Positions 8,503-15,651 of a stretch of DNA of 53,999 bases are shown here, one piece after another. Made by a program: the position numbers and the translations under genes. Source of the DNA: Streptomyces fructofermentans (GTDB lineage: Bacteria > Actinomycetota > Actinomycetes > Streptomycetales > Streptomycetaceae); assembly GCF_014651055.1 (NCBI RefSeq), contig NZ_BMWD01000041.1:1-53999 (forward strand), given 5' to 3'. The notes under the pieces are model-generated. The model was not told the origin of the DNA, searched no databases, and saw nothing but the letters and a program-made list of their open reading frames with translations. Numbering within the stretch: the stretch's first letter is position 1; the number at the start of each line of letters is the position of its first letter.

Positions 8503-8589
8503 ATGCCGATTTCTCGAGTCCTGAAACTGATGTCCGCGGCCGCGGCCGCCGTCGTCCTCTCCATCGGCTGCTTCCTGCAGCTCTTCTGA
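8503..8589 (+). CDS. Putative 28-residue single-span membrane peptide
   Basis: A short reading frame, ATG at 8503 behind GTGAAGGA, stop at 8587-8589. It starts MPISRVLKL and continues as an Ala/Val/Leu-rich hydrophobic helix (MSAAAAAVVLSIGCFLQLF) that ends almost at the stop codon. The basic N-terminus and hydrophobic body predict one membrane span with the N-terminus inside. It is the only coding candidate behind the strong D/E operator promoter, about 180 nt downstream. Small membrane peptides often modulate transporters or stress systems. Its reality rests on promoter, RBS and composition; no family is recognised. Confidence 0.5.
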   Translation: MPISRVLKLMSAAAAAVVLSIGCFLQLF

Positions 8590-8724
8590 CCCCACCGTCC
8601 GCGGAGGACCGGCCGGGACGGTCCGCGACCCCGTCCCCGTCGAACCGGGTTCGACCCCTGCGGGCACGGCCGCGCGGCTGCCGGACCCGGTCCGCATTGC
8701 CGCCCCGACTCCTGCCGAAAGCCC

Positions 8725-8757
8725 GAGCGGCGGCATCCCCGAGGGATGCCGCCGCTC
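8725..8757. terminator. Hairpin terminator between convergent genes
   Basis: Perfect 14-bp arms (GAGCGGCGGCATCC and its complement) with a 5-base loop. It lies between the rightward small-peptide transcript and the leftward gene ending at 8828, so it may work in both directions. There is no U-run, as is usual in actinobacteria. Confidence 0.7.
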
Positions 8758-8827
8758 ATGTCACCGAAGAACTCCCCGCGCGGTTCACGGTCCTCGCCGG
8801 GCCGCGAGGAGCCCGTACCGCAATTGC

Positions 8828-9052
8828 TCAGAACACGTTGCGGACGAGCCACTCGTCCGGGTCGTAGTCGTTCCGGCGGGCATCGAGGGGCTCCGCGGGC
8901 CGCTCCTCGACGGTGTCCTCCAGCCGAACGTGCGTCGGCAGAGCGCCGAACCGGGCGCGGCGTCGCTCCGCGTAGGGATCGGGAGCGGCGGCGGCGGCCC
9001 CGGAGTTGCGCACCACGCCGGCCGTCTTCGACTTGTTCTTCCTGTTCACCAT
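8828..9052 (-). CDS. Small basic protein of unknown function
   Basis: The protein has 74 residues. The start at 9052 is fixed by an excellent AGGAGG seven bases upstream. The N-terminus is lysine/arginine-rich (MVNRKNKSKTAGVVRNSG), followed by an Ala stretch, a DPYAERRRARFG segment and an acidic C-terminal half ending DPDEWLVRNVF. No enzyme or DNA-binding motif is recognised, and there is no membrane segment. It is a soluble, probably partly disordered actinobacterial protein. It is transcribed toward the terminator at 8725-8757. Confidence 0.65.
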   Translation of the reverse strand: MVNRKNKSKTAGVVRNSGAAAAAPDPYAERRRARFGALPTHVRLEDTVEERPAEPLDARRNDYDPDEWLVRNVF

Positions 9053-9361
9053 GTCGCAACCTCCTGCTCGGCCAACTTCCCGCTCGTCACGCTTGTTCCC
9101 CGAGCCGCCGCGACGCCTCGCAGGTCGGCAACGGGTGTTCACCACGGGGCTCGCCCTCAGCACCACGCCGGGCCGGGCAGCATCGGCGCGAGCGGCCGAA
9201 TCCTCGCCGTACGGCCGCCTGCGAGGACGGCCCCGCCCTGCGCAGGCGGGACTTCGCTCAACGCCTCCGCCACGGCCCGTCCGGCCCGCCCTCGACCCGG
9301 CCCCACGGTCCGGCCGCCGCGAGCCGCACAAAGGCCGCCCCGGCAGTCCGCACCCACCCGA
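9053..9361. other. Intergenic region without a gene
   Basis: GC-rich spacer between two leftward genes. I see no operator, repeat or credible ORF. Confidence 0.4.
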
Positions 9362-9799
9362 TCAGTGGCGCCAACGTTCGAAGAGACACCACTTGACCAG
9401 TCCTGGGAGTTGGTGGCGCCAGAGCCACCAGGGCAGGCGGCGGCGCGGGACGAAGGACCACAGGTCGTCGTCGGCCTCGTTGCCACGTGGCTGAGCGCGC
9501 AGCAGGGCGAGGCACTCCCGGTCGACGGTGCGGTGCAGCCGCGCGACGTGTGCGAGCGCCACCGTGCCCTGATGCTGCCGCGCGGGGTCGGTGGCGCGGA
9601 GCGCCCGGGCCACGCGGGGCAGGATGGCCCGCGGATCGGGGTGGTGCAGGGCGAGCCCGATGACGGCGACGCCGACGTGGCGCTCACCGCGTTCGAAGGC
9701 CGCGTCGACGACGGCCGGGTCCTGGACGCCGATCAGTCCGGTCCCCTGCTCCCAGTCGAGGGCTGGGAGCAGGGGCTGCGGGATCTCCTCGTACGCCAT
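9362..9799 (-). CDS. Hypothetical protein, possibly HEAT-like helical
   Basis: The protein has 145 residues from ATG 9799. It opens MAYEEIPQPLLPALDWEQG, continues with repeated helical elements (DPAVVDAAFERGERHVGVAVIGLALHHPDPRAILPRVARALRATDP) resembling an armadillo/HEAT-type pattern, and ends with a Trp-rich basic tail (RRRLPWWLWRHQLPGLVKWCLFERW). No catalytic motif or signal peptide is visible. The family is not recognised, and the repeat-like reading is my inference from the spacing of hydrophobic residues. Confidence 0.6.
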   Translation of the reverse strand: MAYEEIPQPLLPALDWEQGTGLIGVQDPAVVDAAFERGERHVGVAVIGLALHHPDPRAILPRVARALRATDPARQHQGTVALAHVARLHRTVDRECLALLRAQPRGNEADDDLWSFVPRRRLPWWLWRHQLPGLVKWCLFERWRH

Positions 9800-9999
9800 G
9801 ACCGGACGATAGGCCGAGCGGGACGGTTCGGGCCACGGGGTGCGGGATGGGCGCCGCGGCAGGGGCCCTCGGCCGCGGCCGGCCCGCACGTTCAGCCCGC
9901 GAACCGGGTCGGTGCGGTGTGGTGGGCGATCGCTTCCCGGGTGCGGGACGGATCAGTGCCGCCACAAGTCCCGGCGGAGCGCCCGTGGCCTGCTCGGCG

Positions 10000-10362
10000 T
10001 CACCGTTGCGCGTCGGCCCGTGCGCGGGCGCGTTCGATGTCGGGGACGTGGCTCTCGGCCCATTCCCGGACGGCACGCAAGGGCGCCAGCAGTGACCGGC
10101 CGAGGTCGGTGAGGGCGTACTCGACATGCGGAGGATTCGCGGAAATCTCCGTGCGGGAGATCAGACCGTCGTACTCCATCGCGCGAAGCGTCTCGGTGAG
10201 CGCCTTCGGCGTGATCCCCCGGATGTGCGCCTTGAGTTCGGTGAATCGCTTCGGCCTGTCGTCCAGCGCGTTGACGATGAACACCGTCCAGCGCGCCCCG
10301 ATCCGGTGCAGCACGGTACGGCTGGGGCAAGTCGCGGCCATGACGTTGTAGGCCTTGCCCAT
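10000..10362 (-). CDS. HxlR-family winged-helix transcriptional regulator
   Basis: The protein has 120 residues, the standard HxlR length. The diagnostic N-terminus CPSRTVLHRIGARWTVFIVNALDDRPKRFTEL includes the Cys found in redox- or electrophile-sensing members (such as YodB and HypR). The winged helix continues GITPKALTETLRAMEYDGLISRTE and the wing ends VEYALTDLGRSLLAPL. The start at 10362 (MGKAYNVMAAT) gives a normal family N-terminus. It is divergent from an MFS transporter, with palindromes between them that are its likely binding sites. That arrangement predicts that it represses itself and the transporter and is relieved by a compound the transporter exports. Confidence 0.9.
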   Translation of the reverse strand: MGKAYNVMAATCPSRTVLHRIGARWTVFIVNALDDRPKRFTELKAHIRGITPKALTETLRAMEYDGLISRTEISANPPHVEYALTDLGRSLLAPLRAVREWAESHVPDIERARARADAQR

Positions 10363-10387
10363 GCGTGTCCCCCAAGTAGCGTTGTGG

Positions 10388-10410
10388 ATACCGGTATTGA
10401 ATCTATACCG
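10388..10410. promoter_or_regulatory. Overlapping palindromes, likely HxlR operator
   Basis: ATACCGGTAT (10388-10397) overlaps CGGTAT-N7-ATACCG (10392-10410) in the 56-bp gap between the HxlR and MFS start codons. This is the only symmetric, AT-containing element in the gap. Confidence 0.6.
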
Positions 10411-10418
10411 TCCGGGCT

Positions 10419-11783
10419 GTGTCCCTTCCCCCTCGCACGGCCCGCCCCTCAACGGCCCGGCACCGTCGTTTCGTCGCAGCGATCGTCATCGACTCGGTCG
10501 GCACCGGTGTCTTCGTCCCCGTTTCGATGCTGTACTTCCTGGCCACGACATCGCTGACGCTGGTGCAGGTGGGCGCGGCACTGACGACGGCCGGGCTGCT
10601 GGCGCTCCCGGCGGGCCCTGTGATCGGAGGGCTGGTCGACCGGTGCGGCGCCAAGCCGGTACTGCAGGCGGCGAACCTGGCCCAGGCGCTCGGCTTCGCC
10701 GGGTACCTCCTCGTGGACCAGGCATGGCAGATCGCGGTCTGCGCCTGGTTGAACAGTGCCGGGCGGGCGGTGTCCTTCAGCTGCTACGGAGTGATCGTCA
10801 CCGCGCTGGCCGCCCCCGGCCGACGTGAGCGCTGGTTCGGCCTTCTGGGGTCGGTGCGCAACCTCGGCTACGCACTCGGCGGCCTCGCCTGCGCCGTCGC
10901 CGTCGGTTTCGGCACGCAGGGCGTCTACTCCGCGATCGTGGTCGTCAACGCCCTGTCCTGTGCCGGTGCCTTCGTCCTGATGCGTGCCATGCCGAACATC
11001 CGTCCCGAGGCGGGCCAGGACGCTGCCGGGGGGTGGGGGCGCGTGCTCCGGGACCGGCGGTACCTGCTGGTGGTCGCGCATCAACTGTGCTTCGCGATCT
11101 CCTTGTTCGCCCTGAACATCGCGATACCGGTCTACGCCGTGGACGTGCTGGGACTGCCCGGTTGGACGGCCGGCGCGGTCTTCGTCCTGAACACCCTGCT
11201 GGTCGGCTTCGGCCAAGGCATCGTCGTCGGCCGGCTCGGCGGGCGGATCCGCAGCCGCGTCCTGGTCGCCGGCCACGTCTGCTTCGCGGCCGGCTACGCC
11301 CTGTTCCTCGCCGCCGACCGCGTGAGCGCGCTCGCCCTCGCGGTCGGCGTCGTGCTCCTCGGCGCGGGCAGCTACACCTTCGGTGAAATCCTCGGCGGCC
11401 CCGTCGCGGCGACCGTCGCCGCGGAGAGCGCCCCGGACGCTCTCCGCGGCCGGTACCTGGCCCTCAACCAGCTCGCCGTGACGGTCGCGGGAGCGCTCGC
11501 TCCGGCGGTGCTCTCCGGGTTGCTGTCCATCGGGGCAGCCGCCCTCTGGCCGGCCATGGTCGGCGTCAGCGTCCTCGGAGCCTTGCTCGCCCTCGCGATC
11601 GGCAAAGTGGTGCCGGCCGCCCGGAGCCCCATCGGAGGGGTCCGTCGCCGGGGCGGGACGAAACCCGCCCCGGTGACGAACTCGGCGACCGGCGGGCCGA
11701 GTTCGTTCACCCCGTCCACCACCCATGACACCCGCCGCTCCGCATCGGCCCTGCGGTCGGCCGACGACACACGAAATCCGTAG
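10419..11783 (+). CDS. MFS transporter, probable efflux pump
   Basis: The protein has 454 residues with about 12 membrane segments, the first being RFVAAIVIDSVGTGVFVPVSMLYFLATT. The loop GGLVDRCGAKPVLQAANLAQ matches the conserved MFS cytoplasmic loop 2-3 (G-x-x-x-D-R-x-G). A long basic, Thr/Ser-rich C-terminal tail extends beyond the last helix. GTG start at 10419. It is divergent from an HxlR regulator, which is typical of inducible drug or electrophile efflux; the substrate is unknown. The stop lies 6 bp from the convergent cytochrome gene end. Confidence 0.88.
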   Translation: MSLPPRTARPSTARHRRFVAAIVIDSVGTGVFVPVSMLYFLATTSLTLVQVGAALTTAGLLALPAGPVIGGLVDRCGAKPVLQAANLAQALGFAGYLLVDQAWQIAVCAWLNSAGRAVSFSCYGVIVTALAAPGRRERWFGLLGSVRNLGYALGGLACAVAVGFGTQGVYSAIVVVNALSCAGAFVLMRAMPNIRPEAGQDAAGGWGRVLRDRRYLLVVAHQLCFAISLFALNIAIPVYAVDVLGLPGWTAGAVFVLNTLLVGFGQGIVVGRLGGRIRSRVLVAGHVCFAAGYALFLAADRVSALALAVGVVLLGAGSYTFGEILGGPVAATVAAESAPDALRGRYLALNQLAVTVAGALAPAVLSGLLSIGAAALWPAMVGVSVLGALLALAIGKVVPAARSPIGGVRRRGGTKPAPVTNSATGGPSSFTPSTTHDTRRSASALRSADDTRNP

Positions 11784-11789
11784 CGGCTC

Positions 11790-12473
11790 TCACTCCTCGG
11801 GCCGGTCCGTGTCGTCCTGCCGCACGTCGTCGACACGCCACCGGGAGTGGTGACGGGCGGCCCAGGCGCGGTCGACGCTGCCGGTGCGCATCCCCTCCAA
11901 CGCCTCGGGGTGCGCACGCGCCTTCCTGATGTGCGCGAGGACCGCGAACACGATCGCCCAGGCGACGGCGTCGTGGACGAAGATCGCACTGGTGCGGGAG
12001 ATGAACGGCAGGAGCCCCGCGAACCACATCAGCAGCCCGGTGACCAGCATGACCAGCACGGTACCGGCGATCCAGCCCGCGTAGACCTTCTGCCCCGCGT
12101 TGAACTTGCCGGCCGGGCGGGCCTCCAGCGACAGCACCCGGCGGCGGGCCGCGCGCAGCCACTGCCTGTCGTAGTCCGCGAAGCGGTTGAGCCGGCGCAG
12201 GTCCGCCCGCAGCGCCGAGGAGAAGAGACCGAGCAGCAGGGGGACGGGCAGGAGGATTCCCGACCACTTGTGGACGGTGGCCATCAGATACCGCTGCCCG
12301 ACCACTTGGGCGATCGGCCCGATGTACATGCAGGCGGCCGTCACCAGGCACACGAGCATCAGCCAGCCGGTGGTCCGGTGCACCAGGCGCTCGGCACGGC
12401 TGAACCGCCGCACCCTGCCGCGCGGTTCAGGCCGCGTGCCTGTCGGCCCCGTCGAGCCAGCCGTCGATGTCAT
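11790..12473 (-). CDS. Cytochrome b/b561-type membrane protein, electron partner of the molybdoenzyme
   Basis: The protein has 227 residues with four membrane segments (about 34-53, 68-85, 132-152, 163-183). Histidines suited to heme b binding include those in RLVHRTTGWLM, MATVHKWSGIL, IFVHDAVAW and LAHIRKARAH. This matches the cytochrome b561/formate-dehydrogenase-gamma architecture. The start codon overlaps the last 47 bp of the molybdoenzyme gene, so translation is probably coupled and the pair should act together. By analogy to MsrP-MsrQ it would pass electrons from quinol or a cytoplasmic flavin to the exported molybdoenzyme. Confidence 0.85.
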   Translation of the reverse strand: MTSTAGSTGPTGTRPEPRGRVRRFSRAERLVHRTTGWLMLVCLVTAACMYIGPIAQVVGQRYLMATVHKWSGILLPVPLLLGLFSSALRADLRRLNRFADYDRQWLRAARRRVLSLEARPAGKFNAGQKVYAGWIAGTVLVMLVTGLLMWFAGLLPFISRTSAIFVHDAVAWAIVFAVLAHIRKARAHPEALEGMRTGSVDRAWAARHHSRWRVDDVRQDDTDRPEE

Positions 12474-13143
12474 AACCGCGCTCCTCCCAGTAGCCGGGTT
12501 CGACCTTGCTGGTGACCGTGATGCCCGACAGCCACTTGGCGGACTTGTAGAAGTACATGGGCGCCGCGTAGAGCCGTACCGGACCGCCGTGGGCGTGCGT
12601 GATCGGCTTGTCCTGCATGTCCAGGGCCACCAGCATGTCCGCCCGTCGCGCCTGTTCGAGGGTCAGGCTCTCGGTGTAGGCGCCGTCGAAGCAGGTGAAG
12701 TGGACGGCGGTGCCCCGCGAGCGGACCCCGGCCTCGTCCAGGAGGTCGGCCAGCTTCACGCCGCTGAACGGCGTGTCGTCCACGCGCCATCCGTCGGTGC
12801 ACACCACGTCGGCGACGATTCGGGTCTGCGGCATCGCCCGCAGGTCGGCGAGTGCGTAGGTCCTCGGCCTGTCGACCAGGCCGCCGATACGCAACTTGTA
12901 GTTCGTCGCGTCCTTGCGCGGCACCGAGCTGACGACGCTGAAGTACCGGAATCCGCCCGGATTGGGCAGCAGCCCGGTGAGCCCGGTCGGATCGGCCTGC
13001 GAGGAGGAGGCCAGGAAGCTCTCCCAGGCACTCTGCAGACGGGGAGCGCCGGCGAGTCCCGCGGCTCCCGCCGCGAGCATCGCGAGCATGGTCCGGCGTC
13101 CTACCGGCGCACCGCCGGCCGGGCGTTTCGACTGCCCTGCCAT
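12427..13143 (-). CDS. Tat-exported molybdopterin-dependent oxidoreductase, MsrP/YedY (sulfite oxidase) family
   Basis: The protein has 238 residues. The twin-arginine leader is GRRTMLAMLAAGAAG (Arg16-Arg17), and cofactor-bearing enzymes of this family must use Tat. The sulfite-oxidase fold follows: LRIGGLVDRPRTYALADLRAMPQ, then CTDGWRV with Cys115 as the molybdenum ligand, then HFTCFDGAYTESL and HAHGGPVRLYAAPMYFYKSAKWL. Relatives repair methionine sulfoxide or oxidise sulfite; the substrate is not shown. ATG 13143 is chosen for GAAGG nine bases upstream. A much longer open frame to 13383 would run through operator F and lacks family similarity. Operator F covers its -35 box. Confidence 0.88.
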   Translation of the reverse strand: MAGQSKRPAGGAPVGRRTMLAMLAAGAAGLAGAPRLQSAWESFLASSSQADPTGLTGLLPNPGGFRYFSVVSSVPRKDATNYKLRIGGLVDRPRTYALADLRAMPQTRIVADVVCTDGWRVDDTPFSGVKLADLLDEAGVRSRGTAVHFTCFDGAYTESLTLEQARRADMLVALDMQDKPITHAHGGPVRLYAAPMYFYKSAKWLSGITVTSKVEPGYWEERGYDIDGWLDGADRHAA

Positions 13144-13353
13144 GGTCACCATCCTTCGTGTCGCGGCGATCGCGGCAGTTGCCGGCGCCGGGGCTGTTGC
13201 CGCGGATCGCAGGCGCGGGCCCGGCGGGGGCGAGGTTCGCGGCAGCGCCTCCCCCGCCCGGATTCCGGCGACCGTGAGCGGGCATGCGCCCGCAGCCGAC
13301 CTCGCCGGCGTGCTTCCCGGCGGCGGCGCATCACTTCCTGCGGCGGTGCCCGC

Positions 13354-13397
13354 ATGCTGACACGCCAAATCGTCACCAGTCAAGGGAGTGACGATTT
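13354..13397 (-). promoter_or_regulatory. Molybdoenzyme promoter with operator site F
   Basis: Core 13371-13393 is CGTCACC-AGTCAAGGG-AGTGACG, with symmetry extending to AAAT/ATTT (13367-13397). On the minus strand TTGACT (13378-13383) is followed after 18 bp by CAGCAT (13354-13359). The site is nearly identical to site B, including its spacer. The leader to the ATG at 13143 is about 200 nt and holds no convincing ORF. Confidence 0.8.
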
Positions 13398-13817
13398 GCT
13401 CACAGTCGGCGCACGGCCACGGGTCTCGCCCGCCGGACGAAGGGCCCGGGCACGAATGGCGCCGCGCCGGACACCGGCCGGGCGGCGAAACCCTCGCGCC
13501 GGGGGCGAAGCCCTCGGCGAGCCTTCAACCTTCGGGAGCTTCGGCGACCCTTGTCGGCGCCCGCGCGGACCGTGGCCCGCCGGGCCGCTCCGGTCACCCT
13601 CCGCGGGCCGCCCGTACGCCGGGCCGGTGCGCGGCGGCGGCATGGCCCTGGGCGCGAGCCATCGACTCGCGCGGGCCGAAGACGGGCGCCGGCCCGGGAT
13701 GCCGGGGGCGACTGGCGGCGCAGGACGGTGGCGACGGGGGACGGCGGTGATGCGGGACGGTGGTGATGCGGGAAGCCGCGGCCCCGCCCGGACGGGGATC
13801 CGTCGCGGGCCACCCCC
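13398..13817. other. Intergenic GC-rich region with short repeats
   Basis: No gene seen. Degenerate repeats of the type gggacggtggtgatgc occur near 13725-13775, and the region ends in the CGTCACC tandem array. Apparent ORFs on both strands are Arg/Pro-rich noise. Confidence 0.5.
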
Positions 13818-13859
13818 CGTCACCCGTCACCCGTCACCCGTCACCCGTCACCCGTCAGG
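13818..13859. repeat. Tandem array of CGTCACC half-sites
   Basis: Five perfect head-to-tail copies of CGTCACC (13818-13852) plus one imperfect copy CGTCAGG (13853-13859). The array reaches the stop codon of the leftward gene at 13855. The 7-mer is exactly the half-site of the regulon operator, 425 bp from site F. Direct repeats every 7 bp are not the inverted operator layout, so a regulatory role is only a possibility. Confidence 0.8.
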
Positions 13860-14574
13860 AGAATTCGACGTGGTCGATGTCGATGGTGACGAGTTCGATG
13901 TCCCGGATGGCGACGCCGTCCTCCCCCACCGGATGGACGCGCCGCTTGGTGGGCACCATGATCCCGTCGAATTCCTGGTAGTCGGAGCTGTAGTGGGCGG
14001 CCGGTCCCGCGTTGAGGACCTCGGCCGCGTAGTCGTGCCGGCGCAGCAGTCCGCTCTCGTCGTAGGAGAAGACCTGCTCCGGCGCGTGGGTGGCGATTCG
14101 GCTGGGGAAGGCCACCTTGAGCCGGCGCAGGGTCGCGCCGTCCTCGGTCACGGGCTCCAGTTCCTCGGTCCTGAAGTCGGGCGCGGCGAAGGTGAAGGGG
14201 GAGGTCAGGTAGGTCCACATCGCATAGCCGGCGAAGTAGGCCAGGTGCAGGTCGTCCCACGGTGTCTGCAGGGTGTGGCCGGCGAACGCGGCGCGCGGGT
14301 TCGATCGCTCCGCCAGCACGTCGCCGGCGGCGTTCTCCACGGCCACCCGCTCCGGGGTGAACGAGCTGTGCAGGTCCGGCGCGGTGAAGGGGCTGTGGCT
14401 GGCGTACTGGCGGTCGAGGCCGAGGCGCACCGTGGAGGAGTCGAGGATGCCGGCCTTGCCCTTCAGCTCCCACAGGGCGCCGCCGGAGCGGAAGTGGACC
14501 GTGGCCGTGCGGTACCGGCCGTAGCGGTCCAGGCCTCCATGGGCGTCGATGACAGTGCTGGTGAGGTCGGTCAT
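13855..14574 (-). CDS. Conserved protein of unknown function, TetR-controlled
   Basis: The protein has 239 residues starting MTDLTSTVIDAHGGLDRYGRYRTATV. It is beta-rich with many paired charged strands (WELKGKAGILDSSTVRLGLDRQ, PVTEDGATLRRLKVAFPSRIATH, EFDGIMVPTKRRVHPVG). That would suit a lipid- or ligand-binding half-barrel of the LolA/LolB kind, but no signal peptide is present, so this is a loose inference. The promoter on the minus strand (TTGACT 14646-14651, N17, TATGGT 14623-14628) encloses a TetR-type operator. The divergent TetR gene is the likely repressor. Confidence 0.7.
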   Translation of the reverse strand: MTDLTSTVIDAHGGLDRYGRYRTATVHFRSGGALWELKGKAGILDSSTVRLGLDRQYASHSPFTAPDLHSSFTPERVAVENAAGDVLAERSNPRAAFAGHTLQTPWDDLHLAYFAGYAMWTYLTSPFTFAAPDFRTEELEPVTEDGATLRRLKVAFPSRIATHAPEQVFSYDESGLLRRHDYAAEVLNAGPAAHYSSDYQEFDGIMVPTKRRVHPVGEDGVAIRDIELVTIDIDHVEFS

Positions 14575-14622
14575 GGGGGGCTTCCTTGCCTGGCATTGGG
14601 GGTGGGGCTGTTCTGCAAACCG

Positions 14623-14651
14623 ACCATAATGACCGGTCGTCTTAAAGTCAA
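14623..14651 (-). promoter_or_regulatory. Promoter of the 239-residue protein gene with TetR operator
   Basis: TTGACT (14646-14651) and TATGGT (14623-14628) are separated by 17 bp on the minus strand. The 19-bp operator TAAGACGACCGGTCATTAT (minus strand, 14626-14644) fills the spacer and is centred on GACCGGTC. Confidence 0.75.
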
Positions 14652-14808
14652 CGAATGACAGCCCGAAACGGGACACCCAGGGGATGCAGCGCGACCAGAA
14701 GGGCCCCGCTCACCGATTCCACCAGCACATTTATCGAGGTTCACCCATGTCTGACCGCGAGGCGGGCGAGGTGGGGGCCGCTGCCATCAGCGAGGGAAGG
14801 GTGTATCC

Positions 14809-14827
14809 TAAGACGATCGACCATATT
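14809..14827 (+). promoter_or_regulatory. Second TetR operator, before the tetR gene
   Basis: TAAGACGATCGACCATATT matches the operator at 14626-14644 in 14 of 19 positions, in the same orientation relative to the gene it precedes. It lies 17 bp before the TetR GTG start, indicating autoregulation. Confidence 0.65.
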
Positions 14828-14844
14828 AAGAGGAGGGTTCGACC

Positions 14845-15417
14845 GTGGCCCGACCCAGCTTGCGCGAGAACATTGTCGAGGCGGCCGTCGACCGGTTCCA
14901 TGCCCACGGGTACGCCGCCACGGGGGTGAAGGACATCACCGATGCGGCCGGCGCCCCGAAGGGGTCCTTCTACAACCACTTCGAGAGCAAGGAAGCTCTC
15001 GCGATCGTGGCGCTGGAGCGCTACGGGGAGAGGCGTCGCTTCGACATGCTGCGCGACGAGTCGGTGGCACCGCTCGCCCGACTGCGTCAGCACTTCGAGT
15101 TCCTGCGCGACGAGAACCTCGACGCGGGCTTCACCCGGGGCTGCATGGTCGGCGACCTCGCGGTCGAGGTGGCCGACCACAGCGAGGCCGTGCGGGCGGC
15201 CGTGCTGACGGGCTTCACCTACTGGCGCGAGGCCCTCACCGAGGCCATCTCCGCCGCCCAGGAGGCGGGCGACGTGTCCAAGGCCCAGGAGGCGGCCACC
15301 CTGGCGTCCTTCGTGCTCAACGCCTGGGAAGGCACCCTCATCGCCACCAGGACCGACCGTTCGGCCAGGCCCTTCGAATCCTTCTTCACGGTGGTCTTCG
15401 GCGTCATCCTGCGCTGA
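14845..15417 (+). CDS. TetR/AcrR-family transcriptional repressor
   Basis: The protein has 190 residues. The helix-turn-helix is textbook: RENIVEAAVDRFHAHGYAATGVKDITDAAGAPKGSFYNHFESKEALAIV (residues about 8-55). The ligand domain contains a conserved Cys in TRGCMVGDLAVEVADHS and LASFVLNAWEGTLI, typical of the AcuR/YcdC-like branch that senses small reactive compounds. GTG start behind AGAGGAGGG. It is divergent from the 239-residue unknown gene, with one 19-bp operator before each gene. The inducer is unknown. Confidence 0.92.
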   Translation: MARPSLRENIVEAAVDRFHAHGYAATGVKDITDAAGAPKGSFYNHFESKEALAIVALERYGERRRFDMLRDESVAPLARLRQHFEFLRDENLDAGFTRGCMVGDLAVEVADHSEAVRAAVLTGFTYWREALTEAISAAQEAGDVSKAQEAATLASFVLNAWEGTLIATRTDRSARPFESFFTVVFGVILR

Positions 15418-15539
15418 CCGGCTCCAACAAGAGCTGTGATCACGTCACGCGTGCTGAAGTCGCCCAGCAACTGCCCGCCGACGTCGCGTCGCCACGATCC
15501 GCCCCCTGCCGCCTCCACACCTGGGCACCGGGACGAGAG

Positions 15540-15640
15540 GCGGTGTCGGGGTCCGACGTGAAATCGACGGTGAGCCGACAGTCGAGAGCCGCGGCGATGC
15601 GGCTCAAGAGCACCAGACGATGGCGGTTCGGGCGGCTCGA
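15540..15640 (-). pseudogene. Remnant of an XRE-type helix-turn-helix protein (possible antitoxin fragment)
   Basis: On the minus strand a short stretch reads RHRLVLLSRIAAALDCRLTVDFTSD, which resembles the end of the HTH_3 domain of HigA-like antitoxins (normally ...LATLxRIAAALxCRLxV...). It lies between the convergent TetR and CGNR genes, without a start codon, RBS or the first helices. It looks like a degraded gene end. I cannot exclude chance similarity. Confidence 0.3.
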
Positions 15641-15651
15641 CCGGAGCGGGC

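Noticed and set aside
13144..13383. 80-residue N-terminal extension of the molybdoenzyme
   Set aside because: It would run through operator F and the promoter and move the twin-arginine motif away from the N-terminus. The RBS favours 13143.
13818..13859. CRISPR-like array
   Set aside because: The 7-bp units have no spacers. It is a simple tandem repeat.
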